DNA from: Rhodoplanes serenus
Lineage (GTDB): Bacteria > Pseudomonadota > Alphaproteobacteria > Rhizobiales > Xanthobacteraceae
DNA: 57,075 bases
Assembly: GCA_945897515.1 (NCBI GenBank)
Contig: CAMDFO010000026.1
Coordinates: 1-57,075 of the forward strand
Direction: 5' to 3'
Shown: piece by piece, positions 1 to 11,765 of the stretch
Numbering within the stretch: the stretch's first letter is position 1
Layout: each line of letters begins with the position of its first letter
Notes under the pieces: generated by a model
Told to the model about the DNA's origin: nothing
What the model saw: only the letters and a program-made list of their open reading frames with translations
Databases searched by the model: none
Translations under genes and position numbers: made by a program

Positions 1-128
1 CATGAGCGCGGACAAACTGAGCGCGTCAGTGAGCACATCAGGGCCGACAAAACCCGGCGCGTCGGCAACACTTCAGTATTGGACGCGATCATCAGCCCGC
101 AACGGCGTTCAACCACGCGCCGAAAACG

Positions 129-434
129 TCATTGTTCGAGGTGCCCATAGGTGTTGGACGTATCGATCACGATCGTGCCGGGCGCCTCGCGGCTCTGGTA
201 AGACACGATCTGGCGGCGCAGATGCGCGGGCACCTGCACGTCGGATTGCTCCGGCTCGGTGCTTTCGTAGCGCGGCATCGTGCGCTCGGACGGAAGCACC
301 TGCTGGAAGATCGAGCGGCGGAACCCGTCGTGATCCGTCATCGCCATCGGTTGCGCCATCGTCGAAGCGCCGCACAGGACGCTGGCTGCGAACGACAGTG
401 CCGCGACGCGCGCGTGACGAGCAGAACTGGACAT
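129..434 (-). pseudogene. Truncated L,D-transpeptidase-like protein (YkuD domain missing)
   Basis: A 101-residue reading frame with an N-terminal signal peptide (hydrophobic stretch after SSSARHARVAAL). Residues from about 65 on match the region just before and into the YkuD domain of the neighbouring transpeptidase: both have a RRQ/KRQ-V segment, then EAPGTI(V/I)IDT(S/P)NT. The frame stops seven residues later, so the catalytic HG...SGC part is absent, and none of the three frames downstream restores it. The start at 434 is chosen because GGGAG lies 8 bases upstream; in-frame ATGs also exist at 455 and 458. It is either a decayed duplicate of the neighbour or a short secreted protein that kept only the N-terminal part. 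I cannot decide between these from one genome. Confidence 0.55.
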
Positions 435-545
435 GACGAAAACTCCCGACAGCATCAACCGTTGCTGGCCTCACAACGAACGAATTGGCGCTGAGGTTCC
501 TGCGAGCGTGCGCTGCACGCTTTCGTGATCGTCAGGCAAAAGATT

Positions 546-582
546 AAGGCGCCGGTGGGGTGTCGCTCCCAACCGGCGCCTT
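546..582 (-). terminator. Intrinsic terminator candidate after the L,D-transpeptidase gene
   Basis: Perfect 11-base stem (AAGGCGCCGGT with ACCGGCGCCTT), extended by GGG/CCC inside the loop. Read on the minus strand it is followed by AATCTTTTGCC, a modest T-rich tail. It lies about 100 bases past the stop of the minus-strand transpeptidase at 685 and upstream of the truncated paralogue, so it would separate the two transcripts. Confidence 0.55.
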
Positions 583-684
583 ACTCAACAACACGTCACC
601 TAAACGCACCGCAACTGATGAATACTTACGTACCCCAATGCTACTGTCGCAACTCCTCACTCAACTCGTCGGCAAATCAACTTG

Positions 685-1344
685 TTAGCTCCCCATGTCG
701 CGGAGCGCATTGGCCGCGCGGCGTTCGGTCATCGGCAACACGATCACCTTGGTGCCGAGTTTCACCCGCTCGTAGAGATCGGCAACATCGTCGTTGGTCA
801 TCCGGATGCAGCCCGAAGACACGCGGCCGCCGATTGTCTGCGGCTGATTGGTGCCGTGGATGCGATAGACCGAACCCGACAGATACATCGCGCGCGCGCC
901 CATCGGATTGCCGGGCCCGCCTGCCATGAAACGCGGCAGGTAGGGCTGGCGTTCCAACATTTCCGCAGGCGGCGTCCAATCCGGCCACTCGGCCTTCTTG
1001 TCGACGGTCTTGGTGCCGGCCCAGGTGAAGCCCTCGCGGCCGACGCCGATGCCGTAGCGCATCGCCTTGCCGTTGCCGAGGACGAGATAAAGGTGGGTGT
1101 TCGGGGTGTCGATGATGATGGTGCCGGGCGCCTCGCCGGTGGCGAAGTTCACGACCTGGCGCTTGAAACGGGCAGGGAGTTCGGCGGTCGCTTCGCTCTC
1201 GACCGGGGTCTGAACCTGCGGCGCCTGCTGGGCGAACGGGTCGAACAGCCGGAGCGGATTGGCGGAGGCGGTGGTGGCGAACAGCGCGCCGGCAGCGGCT
1301 GCGAGAGCCAGGCTGGTGCGGAGCTTGCTGAAAATGTGGGTCAT
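685..1344 (-). CDS. L,D-transpeptidase (YkuD/ErfK family), secreted
   Basis: 219 residues. The signal peptide spans about residues 1-28 (cleavage near SASA-N). The YkuD domain covers about residues 74-205, with the signature His163-Gly ... SSGCIRMTN and the predicted catalytic Cys179. Such enzymes make meso-DAP 3-3 cross-links in peptidoglycan or attach proteins to it in the periplasm. Family knowledge supports the fold and the active site, but the exact reaction is not shown by sequence. The start ATG at 1344 has GGGGAAG upstream at a good distance. The next gene in the same direction upstream (trmO) ends 71 bases away, so co-transcription is possible but not obvious. Confidence 0.93.
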   Translation of the reverse strand: MTHIFSKLRTSLALAAAAGALFATTASANPLRLFDPFAQQAPQVQTPVESEATAELPARFKRQVVNFATGEAPGTIIIDTPNTHLYLVLGNGKAMRYGIGVGREGFTWAGTKTVDKKAEWPDWTPPAEMLERQPYLPRFMAGGPGNPMGARAMYLSGSVYRIHGTNQPQTIGGRVSSGCIRMTNDDVADLYERVKLGTKVIVLPMTERRAANALRDMGS

Positions 1345-1415
1345 GGCGCTTCCCCTTCGGTTCTGAAGGTTGGTCGGGGGGAGGCGGGAAAAGGTTCAAA
1401 GGGAGCGCGCTAGGC

Positions 1416-1961
1416 CTAGTCGTTCCGGTCGGCGTGCCAGCCGACCCGGGCGTCCGGAACCGCGTCGGCCGAGGCGAAATAGGGCTTGAGGTCGATCAGG
1501 GGGGTGCCGTCCAGGCAATCCAGGCCGATCACGGACAATGTGGCACCCTCGACCTTCAGAAGCCGGACCACGCCGAGCGCGATGGGATTGGGACGGGCTG
1601 GCGAGCGTAAAGAGAAGGTGCCGCGCCCGACGCCGTAGTGCTTTGGGACCTGAACCGCCAGATCGCGCCGCGCCTGGTCCATCCAATAGAGCACGATGAG
1701 GTTGGAGCAAGTTTCCACGCCCCGCAGCGCATCCGCCCAGCGCGGATCGACCTCGATGGTGCAGATTTCGCCGGATTCTCGGGATTCCCGGGCGTTCTTG
1801 GGGCAGTCCTTGCGTTCTTTCCAAGGGGTGTGGATGCGGCCGATGAAATAGACCGAGGCGTCGAAGGCCGCCGGCAGCTCGATGGAAACCTCGCCCGCTC
1901 GGACGCCATACCGGGCCGTGGCAAGGGTTTCGGACGTGTTTTCAATCGGTTTCTGAGCCAT
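1416..1961 (-). CDS. trmO: tRNA (adenine(37)-N6)-methyltransferase TrmO (TsaA/YaeB family)
   Basis: 181 residues from the chosen start. The TrmO/UPF0066 beta-barrel fold is recognised by GRIHTPW near residue 41, FSLRSPARPNPIALG at 116-130 and LDGTPLIDLKPY at 150-161, all characteristic of the family. The enzyme uses SAM to methylate N6 of t6A37 in tRNAs that read ACN codons, improving threonine decoding. The protein lacks the long C-terminal extension of the Escherichia coli enzyme, as expected for the shorter subgroup. In-frame ATGs at 1997 and 2015 would add 12 or 18 residues of Gly/Ser-rich sequence that is not part of the conserved domain, so 1961 is preferred with modest confidence. The upstream region is shared divergently with the methionine regulator. 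Confidence 0.88.
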   Translation of the reverse strand: MAQKPIENTSETLATARYGVRAGEVSIELPAAFDASVYFIGRIHTPWKERKDCPKNARESRESGEICTIEVDPRWADALRGVETCSNLIVLYWMDQARRDLAVQVPKHYGVGRGTFSLRSPARPNPIALGVVRLLKVEGATLSVIGLDCLDGTPLIDLKPYFASADAVPDARVGWHADRND

Positions 1962-2064
1962 TGGTCGAGTTTCGCCTCCCGATGCGCCGCCGCCAAGAGA
2001 CATTGTGCCGGCCATTTACCGTGGTGCTAGGGCCGCCCTTGTCTCGCCCAATTTAACGGTATAA

Positions 2065-2078
2065 ACATATCTTTATGT
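2065..2078. promoter_or_regulatory. Candidate operator of the ArsR/SahR-like regulator
   Basis: Inverted repeat ACATA-TCTT-TATGT inside an AT-rich stretch (2051-2079), centred 22 bases before the start of the ArsR-methyltransferase gene and 103 bases from the divergent trmO start. ArsR-family dimers typically bind AT-rich imperfect palindromes of this size in their own promoters, so autoregulation of the regulator-metF-metH operon is a reasonable inference. I saw no second copy in the window. Confidence 0.5.
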
Positions 2079-2093
2079 GATGGGCTACTTCCC

Positions 2094-3095
2094 ATGGCCG
2101 ATTCTGCCCACTTGCCATTCGATACTCTGAATACCGCGCTCAAGGCCGCGGGCGAAGCCACGCGCCTGCGGGTGTTGATGCTGCTGTCCGAGGCCGAACT
2201 GACCGTGTCCGACCTCACGCAGATCCTGCGGCAGTCGCAGCCACGCATCTCGCGCCATCTCAAGCTGATGGTCGAGGCCGGACTGGTCGAGCGCTTCCGC
2301 GAAGGCTCCTGGGCCTTCTTCCGGCTGGCCGAGCGCGGCGGCAGTGCCGAACTGGCGCGCGCGCTGGTGGCGCGACTCGACGCCAACGACCAGATCGCCG
2401 TGCGCGATCGCGAGCGACTGTCCGCCGTGCGGCGCGCACGCGCGGCCGCGGCGCAGGATTATTTCCGGGCGCACGCCGCGCAATGGGATCGCATCCGCAA
2501 GCTGCACGTCGCCGACGAGGCGGTGGAAGGCGCGATCCGCGAGGCGCTCGCCGATCGGCCGTTCCGTTCGCTGCTCGATCTCGGCACCGGGACGGGGCGC
2601 ATTCTGGAACTGTTCGGCCCGGATCTCGACCGCGGCCTCGGCGTCGATCTTTCGCTCGACATGCTGCTGCTGGCGCGCGCGCGCATCGAGCGCGCGGGTC
2701 TGCGCCATTGCAGCGTGCGCCAGGGTGACATCTACGATCTCGCGGTGCCGGCGGACTCGTTCGATGTCGTGATCGTGCACCAGGTCTTGCACTTTCTCGA
2801 CGACGGCGCGCGCGCGATCCGCGAGGCCGCCCGGGTGCTCGCGCCATCGGGACGGCTGCTGGTGGTGGACTTCGCGCCGCACGATCTTGAATTCCTGCGC
2901 GAGGAACACGCCCACCGCCGCCTCGGTTTTGCGCCGGAGGCGGTCGAGCAATGGATGACGGCCACTGGGCTCGACATGACGATGCACCGCAGTCTCAAGC
3001 CGGAGCCCGGCTCCGACGGCAAGGTCGCGGTCTCGCTCTGGCTCGGCCGCGATCCGCGGGTACGCGCCGCCAACGATGTGCGGGAGGTGGCGTGA
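2094..3095 (+). CDS. ArsR-family regulator fused to a SAM methyltransferase domain (SahR-like)
   Basis: 333 residues. A winged HTH spans about residues 10-85, with the recognition helix near 47-59 (QSQPRISRHLKLM). A Rossmann methyltransferase domain covers about 155-300 and carries SAM motif I LDLGTGTG at 161-168. The metal-binding ELCVCDL motif of metalloregulators is replaced by ELTVSDL, so metal sensing is unlikely. Proteins with this architecture next to metF and metH are known as methionine-cycle repressors that respond to S-adenosyl compounds (SahR group). Here the stop codon overlaps the metF start by one base (TGATG), giving a regulator-metF-metH operon. Whether the methyltransferase domain catalyses or only senses SAM/SAH cannot be read from sequence. 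A palindrome sits just upstream. Confidence 0.88.
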   Translation: MADSAHLPFDTLNTALKAAGEATRLRVLMLLSEAELTVSDLTQILRQSQPRISRHLKLMVEAGLVERFREGSWAFFRLAERGGSAELARALVARLDANDQIAVRDRERLSAVRRARAAAAQDYFRAHAAQWDRIRKLHVADEAVEGAIREALADRPFRSLLDLGTGTGRILELFGPDLDRGLGVDLSLDMLLLARARIERAGLRHCSVRQGDIYDLAVPADSFDVVIVHQVLHFLDDGARAIREAARVLAPSGRLLVVDFAPHDLEFLREEHAHRRLGFAPEAVEQWMTATGLDMTMHRSLKPEPGSDGKVAVSLWLGRDPRVRAANDVREVA

Positions 3096-3964
3096 TGAGC
3101 AGCCGCATCCGCGTCTCGTTCGAATTCTTCCCGCCCAAGACGGAGGAGATGGAGAAAACTCTCTGGGAGGCGGTCGGGCGTCTCGCGCCGCTCACGCCCA
3201 ATTTCGTTTCGGTTACCTACGGCGCCGGCGGCTCGACGCGCGAGCGCACGCATGCGACGGTCAAGCGGATCCTGAGCGAAACCGCGCTGACGCCGGCTGC
3301 GCATCTGACCTGCGTCGCAGCGACGCGCGCCGAGGTGGACGACGTTGTGCGGTCGTACAGGGAGGCCGGCGTGCGCCACATCGTGGCGCTGCGCGGCGAT
3401 CCGACCGGTGGCGTCGGCGAGAAATACGCGCCGCATCCAGGCGGCTATTCGAACGCGGCCGATCTGGTCGCGGGAATCAAGCGCATCGCCGATATCGAAG
3501 TGTCGGTGTCGGCATATCCGGAGAAGCATCCGGACAGCCCGACGGTCGAAGCCGACATCGACATGCTGAAGGCCAAGGTCGATGCTGGTGCGACCCGCGC
3601 GATCACGCAGTTCTTTTTCGAGAACGAGCGCTACTTCCGCTATCTCGATGCGGTGCGTGCGCGCGGCATCCATATTCCGGTCGTGCCCGGCATACTGCCG
3701 GTACAGAACTTCAAGCAGACCCGGAACTTCGCGGAGCGCTGCGGCGCCTCGGTGCCGCGCTGGCTGGCCGAGCGCTTCGACGGTCTGGATGACGATGTCG
3801 CCACGCGAAAGCTGATCGCAGCGGCGGTCGCCGCCGAGCAGGTGCTTGGCCTGGTCAGGCAAGGCGTCACCGACTTCCACTTCTACACCATGAACCGCGC
3901 CGATCTGGTCTACGCGGTCTGCCATCTGTTGGGCCTGCGCCCCGTGGCAAAGCAAGCGGCCTGA
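3095..3964 (+). CDS. metF: 5,10-methylenetetrahydrofolate reductase MetF
   Basis: 289 residues, the usual length for bacterial MetF. It starts with the hallmark SFEFFPPK (catalytic Glu10), followed by [32 protein letters not shown] and GILPVQNF, which build the FAD-binding TIM barrel. It reduces 5,10-methylene-THF to 5-methyl-THF using FAD and NAD(P)H, supplying the methyl donor for MetH encoded 14 bases downstream. The start ATG overlaps the stop of the ArsR-methyltransferase gene (TGATG) with GGGAGGTGG upstream, so translational coupling is likely. In-frame codons upstream lie inside the regulator gene and are not needed. A second, divergent MetF-like gene is at 30464-31420. Confidence 0.97.
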   Translation: MSSRIRVSFEFFPPKTEEMEKTLWEAVGRLAPLTPNFVSVTYGAGGSTRERTHATVKRILSETALTPAAHLTCVAATRAEVDDVVRSYREAGVRHIVALRGDPTGGVGEKYAPHPGGYSNAADLVAGIKRIADIEVSVSAYPEKHPDSPTVEADIDMLKAKVDAGATRAITQFFFENERYFRYLDAVRARGIHIPVVPGILPVQNFKQTRNFAERCGASVPRWLAERFDGLDDDVATRKLIAAAVAAEQVLGLVRQGVTDFHFYTMNRADLVYAVCHLLGLRPVAKQAA

Positions 3965-3978
3965 AATCGGAGCGAAGC

Positions 3979-7719
<3,741 letters not shown>

Positions 7720-7760
7720 CGCCCCTTCGCCAACATTGCGGTGTCGATTGCTCAAAAGAA

Positions 7761-7788
7761 AACACCGGAGGTGATCCCCTCCGGTGTT
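7761..7788. terminator. Bidirectional terminator between metH and the tiny membrane ORF
   Basis: Perfect 11-base stem AACACCGGAGG / CCTCCGGTGTT with a six-base loop. On the minus strand it is followed by TTCTTTTGAG, the better T-tract; on the plus strand by GCAATTTCC. It lies 41 bases after the metH stop and 49 bases after the stop of the minus-strand small ORF, so it probably ends both transcripts. Confidence 0.75.
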
Positions 7789-7837
7789 GCAATTTCCGAT
7801 CGTCAACGCCTGAAATAAGCGCTGCTGGTTTCAACTT

Positions 7838-7921
7838 TCAGAACGCACCCAGCAAGACGGCGCTGACGAATGCGATAGCCACGCACATCGCCAGCACGTT
7901 CAGTCTCAAAGCCAGGTCCAC
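7838..7921 (-). CDS. Tiny single-span membrane protein, 27 residues
   Basis: GTG-started frame of 27 residues: a short N-terminus with one Arg (MDLALRLN), then a continuous hydrophobic span ending in SAVLLGAF and a TGA stop. A very strong Shine-Dalgarno GAGGAGG sits six bases before the GTG, which is the main reason to believe it. The protein is predicted to be one transmembrane helix. I recall similarly ending short proteins of unknown function in Bradyrhizobium relatives, but I cannot search for them here. A sigma70-like pair (TTGGGC, 16 bases, TAGACT) lies about 20 bases upstream of the Shine-Dalgarno on the minus strand. It is flanked by the amidase stop (222 bases upstream) and the terminator downstream. 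Function unknown. Confidence 0.6.
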   Translation of the reverse strand: MDLALRLNVLAMCVAIAFVSAVLLGAF

Positions 7922-8143
7922 CGTTGGCCTCCTCAATGGAACAGGCGGAGTCTAGCAGAGTCCCGACCCGGCCCAAGGGACAAACGTATTGCAGCGCCGC
8001 ACCGTCCCGGTCGGAAGGGGTTTCCCTTAACCGATTGGTATAGCTTGCAGATTCATCGATTTTGGAGGGGTTTTGCGGAGTGACCGCAACGCACGCATAC
8101 AGCGGATATTCTGTGCACATGCAACCCAGAGGCGAGAGAAATG

Positions 8144-9436
8144 CTACCGCCGACCGAGCGCGCGCTCGACGAACAGCGCCGCTCCGAGCGCCGCGCGATC
8201 GCCGCCGAACCGGCCGATGACCTGCACGCCGAGCGGCAGTCCCGTACTGTTCATGAGCCCAGGGACGTTGACGCAAGGTGGTCCCATCAGGGTCCAAAGC
8301 CGATTGAAGGTGGAGGTCCCGGTCGACCCCAATCCCTCGGGCGCTGCGCCCGGCGCCGATGGCGAGAGGATTATGTCGATGCCGTCCATCAATCCGGCCA
8401 GCGCCTGGCGCGCGCGCTTGGTGATGCGGCGGGCGTCGTCGTAGTCCGCCACGTTGATCGCGAGCCCGCTCTCTGCCAGCTCGCGCGTGTTCTTGCTGAG
8501 CCGGTCGCCATGGCGGTCGTATTCATAGGCCAATGCGCGGGCTGCCTCGTAGGCCTGCACCAGGCGATGAATGCCATAGGCGTCGCCCAGGATCGCCGGC
8601 AGCTCGATGTCGCGGAGGCTGGCGCCGGCGGCTTCGGCGGTGCGAGCCGCGGTCTCGACCGCTGCGTTCATGTCGGCGTTCGCTGCCGGCCAGGGCGGAT
8701 TGCGCAGGACCGCAATACGTGGTGCCGCCGGGGCGCCCGCGTCGACCCGCAGATCGCGCCCGCTGACGGCGGCCGCCGCGAAGGCCACGTCCGCGACTCC
8801 GGCCGCGAATATCCCTGCGGTGTCGAGGTGCCAGGACACGCATTTCATGCCGATAGTCGGCAGCAACCCGAACGACGGCTTGAAGCCCGCGACCCCGCAA
8901 TAGCTCGCCGGCCGGATCACCGAGCCGCCGGTCTGGCTGCCCGTCGCGATCGGGAAGAACCCCGCGGCGACGCCTGCCGCCGAGCCCGACGATGAGCCGC
9001 CCGGCGTGTGCGCAGGATTGTGCGGATTTCTGGTTTTGCCCGGATCGAGGTGCGCAAACTCGGTGGTCACGGTCTTGCCGATCGGCAGGCCGCCGGCGCG
9101 CCGGATCATCGACACGAGTGCTGCGTCGTTCGCCGGCCGGTGTCCGGGATAGACTCGCGAGCCGTATTCGGTCGGCATATCGGCGGTGTCGAAAATGTCC
9201 TTGAGCCCGAATGGCAGGCCACGCAGCGGCGTGTCCTTCAGCCCGGGAGCTTTCACTGCCTGGCGCGCACGGTCCAAATCCAGATGCGCGAACGCGCCGA
9301 TCTCGGTCTCGCGTGCGGCGATGGCTTCGGCGCAGCGCTCGATCACCTGCGCGGGCGTCAGTTCGCCGGCCTCGATGCGGCGGGCAAGATCGAGCGCCGG
9401 GAGCATTGCATTCTTCGGCGTCACGCGGTCCAGCAT
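8144..9436 (-). CDS. Amidase-signature family hydrolase
   Basis: 430 residues with the Ser-cisSer-Lys machinery of amidase-signature enzymes: Lys79 in GLPFGLKD, the GGSSSGSA loop at 146-153 (cis-Ser) and the predicted nucleophile Ser172 in GSQTGGSVIRP. The family hydrolyses C-N bonds of amides, including aryl and short-chain amides, and also includes GatA. This protein stands apart from gatB/gatC and its C-terminus is unlike GatA, so a catabolic amidase is more likely; the substrate is unknown. The ATG at 9436 overlaps the stop of the upstream DUF2798 gene (TGATG), so the two genes are translationally coupled. An in-frame start at 9469 would lie inside that gene and is not preferred. Confidence 0.9.
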   Translation of the reverse strand: MLDRVTPKNAMLPALDLARRIEAGELTPAQVIERCAEAIAARETEIGAFAHLDLDRARQAVKAPGLKDTPLRGLPFGLKDIFDTADMPTEYGSRVYPGHRPANDAALVSMIRRAGGLPIGKTVTTEFAHLDPGKTRNPHNPAHTPGGSSSGSAAGVAAGFFPIATGSQTGGSVIRPASYCGVAGFKPSFGLLPTIGMKCVSWHLDTAGIFAAGVADVAFAAAAVSGRDLRVDAGAPAAPRIAVLRNPPWPAANADMNAAVETAARTAEAAGASLRDIELPAILGDAYGIHRLVQAYEAARALAYEYDRHGDRLSKNTRELAESGLAINVADYDDARRITKRARQALAGLMDGIDIILSPSAPGAAPEGLGSTGTSTFNRLWTLMGPPCVNVPGLMNSTGLPLGVQVIGRFGGDRAALGAALFVERALGRR

Positions 9437-9669
9437 CAGGCCTTGCCTTCGATTGTGGTTGCCAGCCATTGCGTGAGGCGGCGCACATGGGGAATCGCGA
9501 AGAACGCGGTCACGGCGGCGACCGGCCAGCCGACGATGAACGCCGACAGCCAGCGCGGCACGAAATCGGCCCGCAGTCCGATGTTGGTGAAGGTGACCAC
9601 AGCACTGACCACGAACACGATGACCGCCGTGATGATGACGGGAAAGATGACCTTCGCCTTGCCTTCCAT
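9436..9669 (-). CDS. DUF2798-like small membrane protein
   Basis: 77 residues with two predicted transmembrane segments: about residues 7-28 (VIFPVIITAVIVFVVSAVV) and 41-62. A conserved-looking FVPRWLSAFIVGWPVA segment between and within them is the pattern of DUF2798 proteins. Function is unknown. It is the first gene of a two-gene unit with the amidase, whose start overlaps its stop codon. Whether the pairing has functional meaning (for example membrane delivery of an amide substrate) is speculation; a protein with two helices is unlikely to be a transporter on its own. Confidence 0.75.
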   Translation of the reverse strand: MEGKAKVIFPVIITAVIVFVVSAVVTFTNIGLRADFVPRWLSAFIVGWPVAAVTAFFAIPHVRRLTQWLATTIEGKA

Positions 9670-9804
9670 ATGCGTATTCCCCCGGCGCTGCTGATGTGCC
9701 CTGAAAGCGCGTGGCGGATCAAGGGCGCGTACACCAAAAGCTAACCATAAACAGGCCGTTAGCGTTGAGCAGTCTTTAACGGAATTGCTCGCATTGTCCG
9801 CGGC

Positions 9805-11289
9805 ATGAGACGTGGAGTGCGTTGGTATCTCGTCGGCTCCCTCGTTCTCGTGGCGCTCGCAGGATGCGGCCGCAGCATTCTTCAATACGCCGAGCGCGAG
9901 CCATGGCGGCGCGCGGCGGAGACCGCGTGCCTGCGTTCGGGCTCGGTCAAGGAGAAGCCCGGTCTCGTCCGCATTGAGCCGATCGAGGGTCCGGGAGTTT
10001 GCGGCGCCCAGTATCCGCTGAAGGTTGCCGCACTCGGCGACATGGCGGCATTCGGCTTTGCCGACGAGGCGGTTCGGCCGCCGGGCAGCGTTCCCAGGAG
10101 CGCGCAACAGCCGCGCTGGCCGATCGCTGCCCCGAACAATCCGCCGCCCGGCAACTCGCCGCCAATGGCTCAGCCGCGGATGGTCTGGTCTGCCGGACCG
10201 CCGCCCGCGTCGCATGCTCCCGCGCAAACGGCTCCCGCGCTGCCCGAAGGGCGGATGGTCACGGGGTCCGCGCCGCCACGCTTTGCGCCGCCGGTGCAGC
10301 ATGGCCCGCCTGGCGCGCCGCTGTCGCTGACGCCGCCCGGCCTTGAAACGCAGATCGGCGCGCCGCAGACATTCACTCCGCCGCCGCAGAATTATGGCCC
10401 GCCGCCGGCGTATCCCCAGGCCAGCCCGAACTACAGCCCGATGCCGAGCCGCGCCGCGCCGCCGCCGGACAGGGAGAGGGAAATCGAGCGCCGGCCGCAG
10501 CACGCGCCCGTCGCACGGCCTGTGCCGGCGCTTGGTCCGTTGCGAGGCCCGCCCGTCACCGGCGCGGTCCCGGTCGAGGTGAAGCCCACCGCGACGCTGG
10601 CGTGTCCGATCGTCTCGGCGCTCGATCAATGGATCGCCGCCGCCGTGCAGCCGGCGGCGCACAAGTGGTTCGGCCAGCCGGTGGTCGAGATCAAGCAGAT
10701 CTCCGCGTATTCCTGCCGCGGCATGAACGGTCAGGTCGGTACGCGCATTTCCGAGCATGCGTTCGGCAACGCACTCGATATCGCCGCCTTCGTGCTCGCC
10801 GACGGCAAGCGCATCACCGTGAAGGGCGGCTGGCAGGGTTCTGCGGAGGAGCAGGCGTTCCTGCGCGACGTGCAGGGCGCGGCCTGCGAGAGCTTCACCA
10901 CGGTGCTGGCGCCGGGCTCCAACCGCTTCCACTACGACCACATCCATGTCGATCTGATGCGGCGGGCGAGTGGCCGGCGGGTCTGCAATCCGCACGCGGT
11001 CGACGGCGAGGTGATCGCCGCGCGGGTGCGGCGCGATCCGACCATGGTGGCGAGCGCTGCGCCGGAGCGGCGCGACATGCGGCCGCCGACGCGGCGTTCG
11101 TCTCCGGCATTCGATCCGCGTCAGGACCCGTTTGCCTATCGTCGCGGCGATCCGACGCCGACCGGCTCGATCGGATCGCGCAAGGCGGCGAAGTCGCCAG
11201 CGCCTGACGATGACGACGACGACTGGATCGAGGACGACGGCCCGCGTCCGGAGATCGACTGGAGCACGAGCAAGCACAAGCAGTATTGA
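9805..11289 (+). CDS. Extensin-like C-terminal domain lipoprotein with M15-type zinc motifs
   Basis: 494 residues. The N-terminus is a lipoprotein signal with lipobox LAG-Cys21. Residues about 95-260 are a low-complexity Pro/Ala/Gln-rich linker. An extensin-like_C domain spans about 262-395 and is followed by an Arg/Pro tail ending in a very acidic stretch (DDDDDDWIEDD). The domain holds the metallopeptidase pattern S316-x-H318-x-x-G321-x-A323-x-D325 and H379-x-H381, the zinc ligand layout of the LAS/M15 group (D,D-carboxypeptidases, MepA). I therefore infer a peptidoglycan-acting role at the outer membrane; activity is not proven. No clear Shine-Dalgarno precedes the ATG, so the start rests on the well-formed signal sequence. 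Confidence 0.88.
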   Translation: MRRGVRWYLVGSLVLVALAGCGRSILQYAEREPWRRAAETACLRSGSVKEKPGLVRIEPIEGPGVCGAQYPLKVAALGDMAAFGFADEAVRPPGSVPRSAQQPRWPIAAPNNPPPGNSPPMAQPRMVWSAGPPPASHAPAQTAPALPEGRMVTGSAPPRFAPPVQHGPPGAPLSLTPPGLETQIGAPQTFTPPPQNYGPPPAYPQASPNYSPMPSRAAPPPDREREIERRPQHAPVARPVPALGPLRGPPVTGAVPVEVKPTATLACPIVSALDQWIAAAVQPAAHKWFGQPVVEIKQISAYSCRGMNGQVGTRISEHAFGNALDIAAFVLADGKRITVKGGWQGSAEEQAFLRDVQGAACESFTTVLAPGSNRFHYDHIHVDLMRRASGRRVCNPHAVDGEVIAARVRRDPTMVASAAPERRDMRPPTRRSSPAFDPRQDPFAYRRGDPTPTGSIGSRKAAKSPAPDDDDDDWIEDDGPRPEIDWSTSKHKQY

Positions 11290-11765
11290 GACTGCGCTGC
11301 GGCCGTCCTCACATCCGATTCAGTTTTCAAACAGCCGGCAAAGCCAACGCTCCGCCGCCCGTATTGTTTGTCAGGCGCCGGGTTCGCCTGCCGTCTTGCC
11401 TTGCTCCCAAGAAGGGAGGCGGAGCGCCGAAAAGCGCATCCTATAATTTTAACAGCGCCTCCCGGCGCTCCACCGCGGCATTTAACAGTCCCGGGCCAAG
11501 CTTCTTGAACCCGGCATTTGCGCTGGGCCAATGCAGTCAGCACCTGACAGAGCAATCGCAATGTCGCCCGGTTGATGCCCGGAACCGCCCGAGTGCGAGG
11601 TTACGAGCCCCGTCCGCAGGCCGCCGCATCCTGTCCCGCTGCAACGACGTCTCATGACAACGCCCTTCCGTTGGACAGAATGCCAGCATTATACGGCCGT
11701 CCCAACGAGCGGGGATAAATGCGGATTGCTGAGGATTCGTGCGATTCCGGAAAAATCGGCAGTGA
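11290..11765. other. 476-base intergenic region between convergent genes
   Basis: No coding frame with a credible start, Shine-Dalgarno or homology was seen on either strand. It contains a 9-base inverted repeat (GGAGCGCCG at 11421-11429 and CGGCGCTCC at 11463-11471, 33 bases apart) that encloses an AT-rich CTATAATTTTAA, and a weaker CAGGCG/CGCCTG hairpin at 11372-11390. The flanking genes both end here (extensin-like on plus, hydantoinase on minus), so promoters are not required. It may be decayed sequence or host a small RNA. Confidence 0.4.

Noticed and set aside
2041..2093. SAM or cobalamin riboswitch before the metF-metH operon
   Set aside because: The leader is only about 50 bases and shows only a short AT-rich palindrome, not a riboswitch fold.
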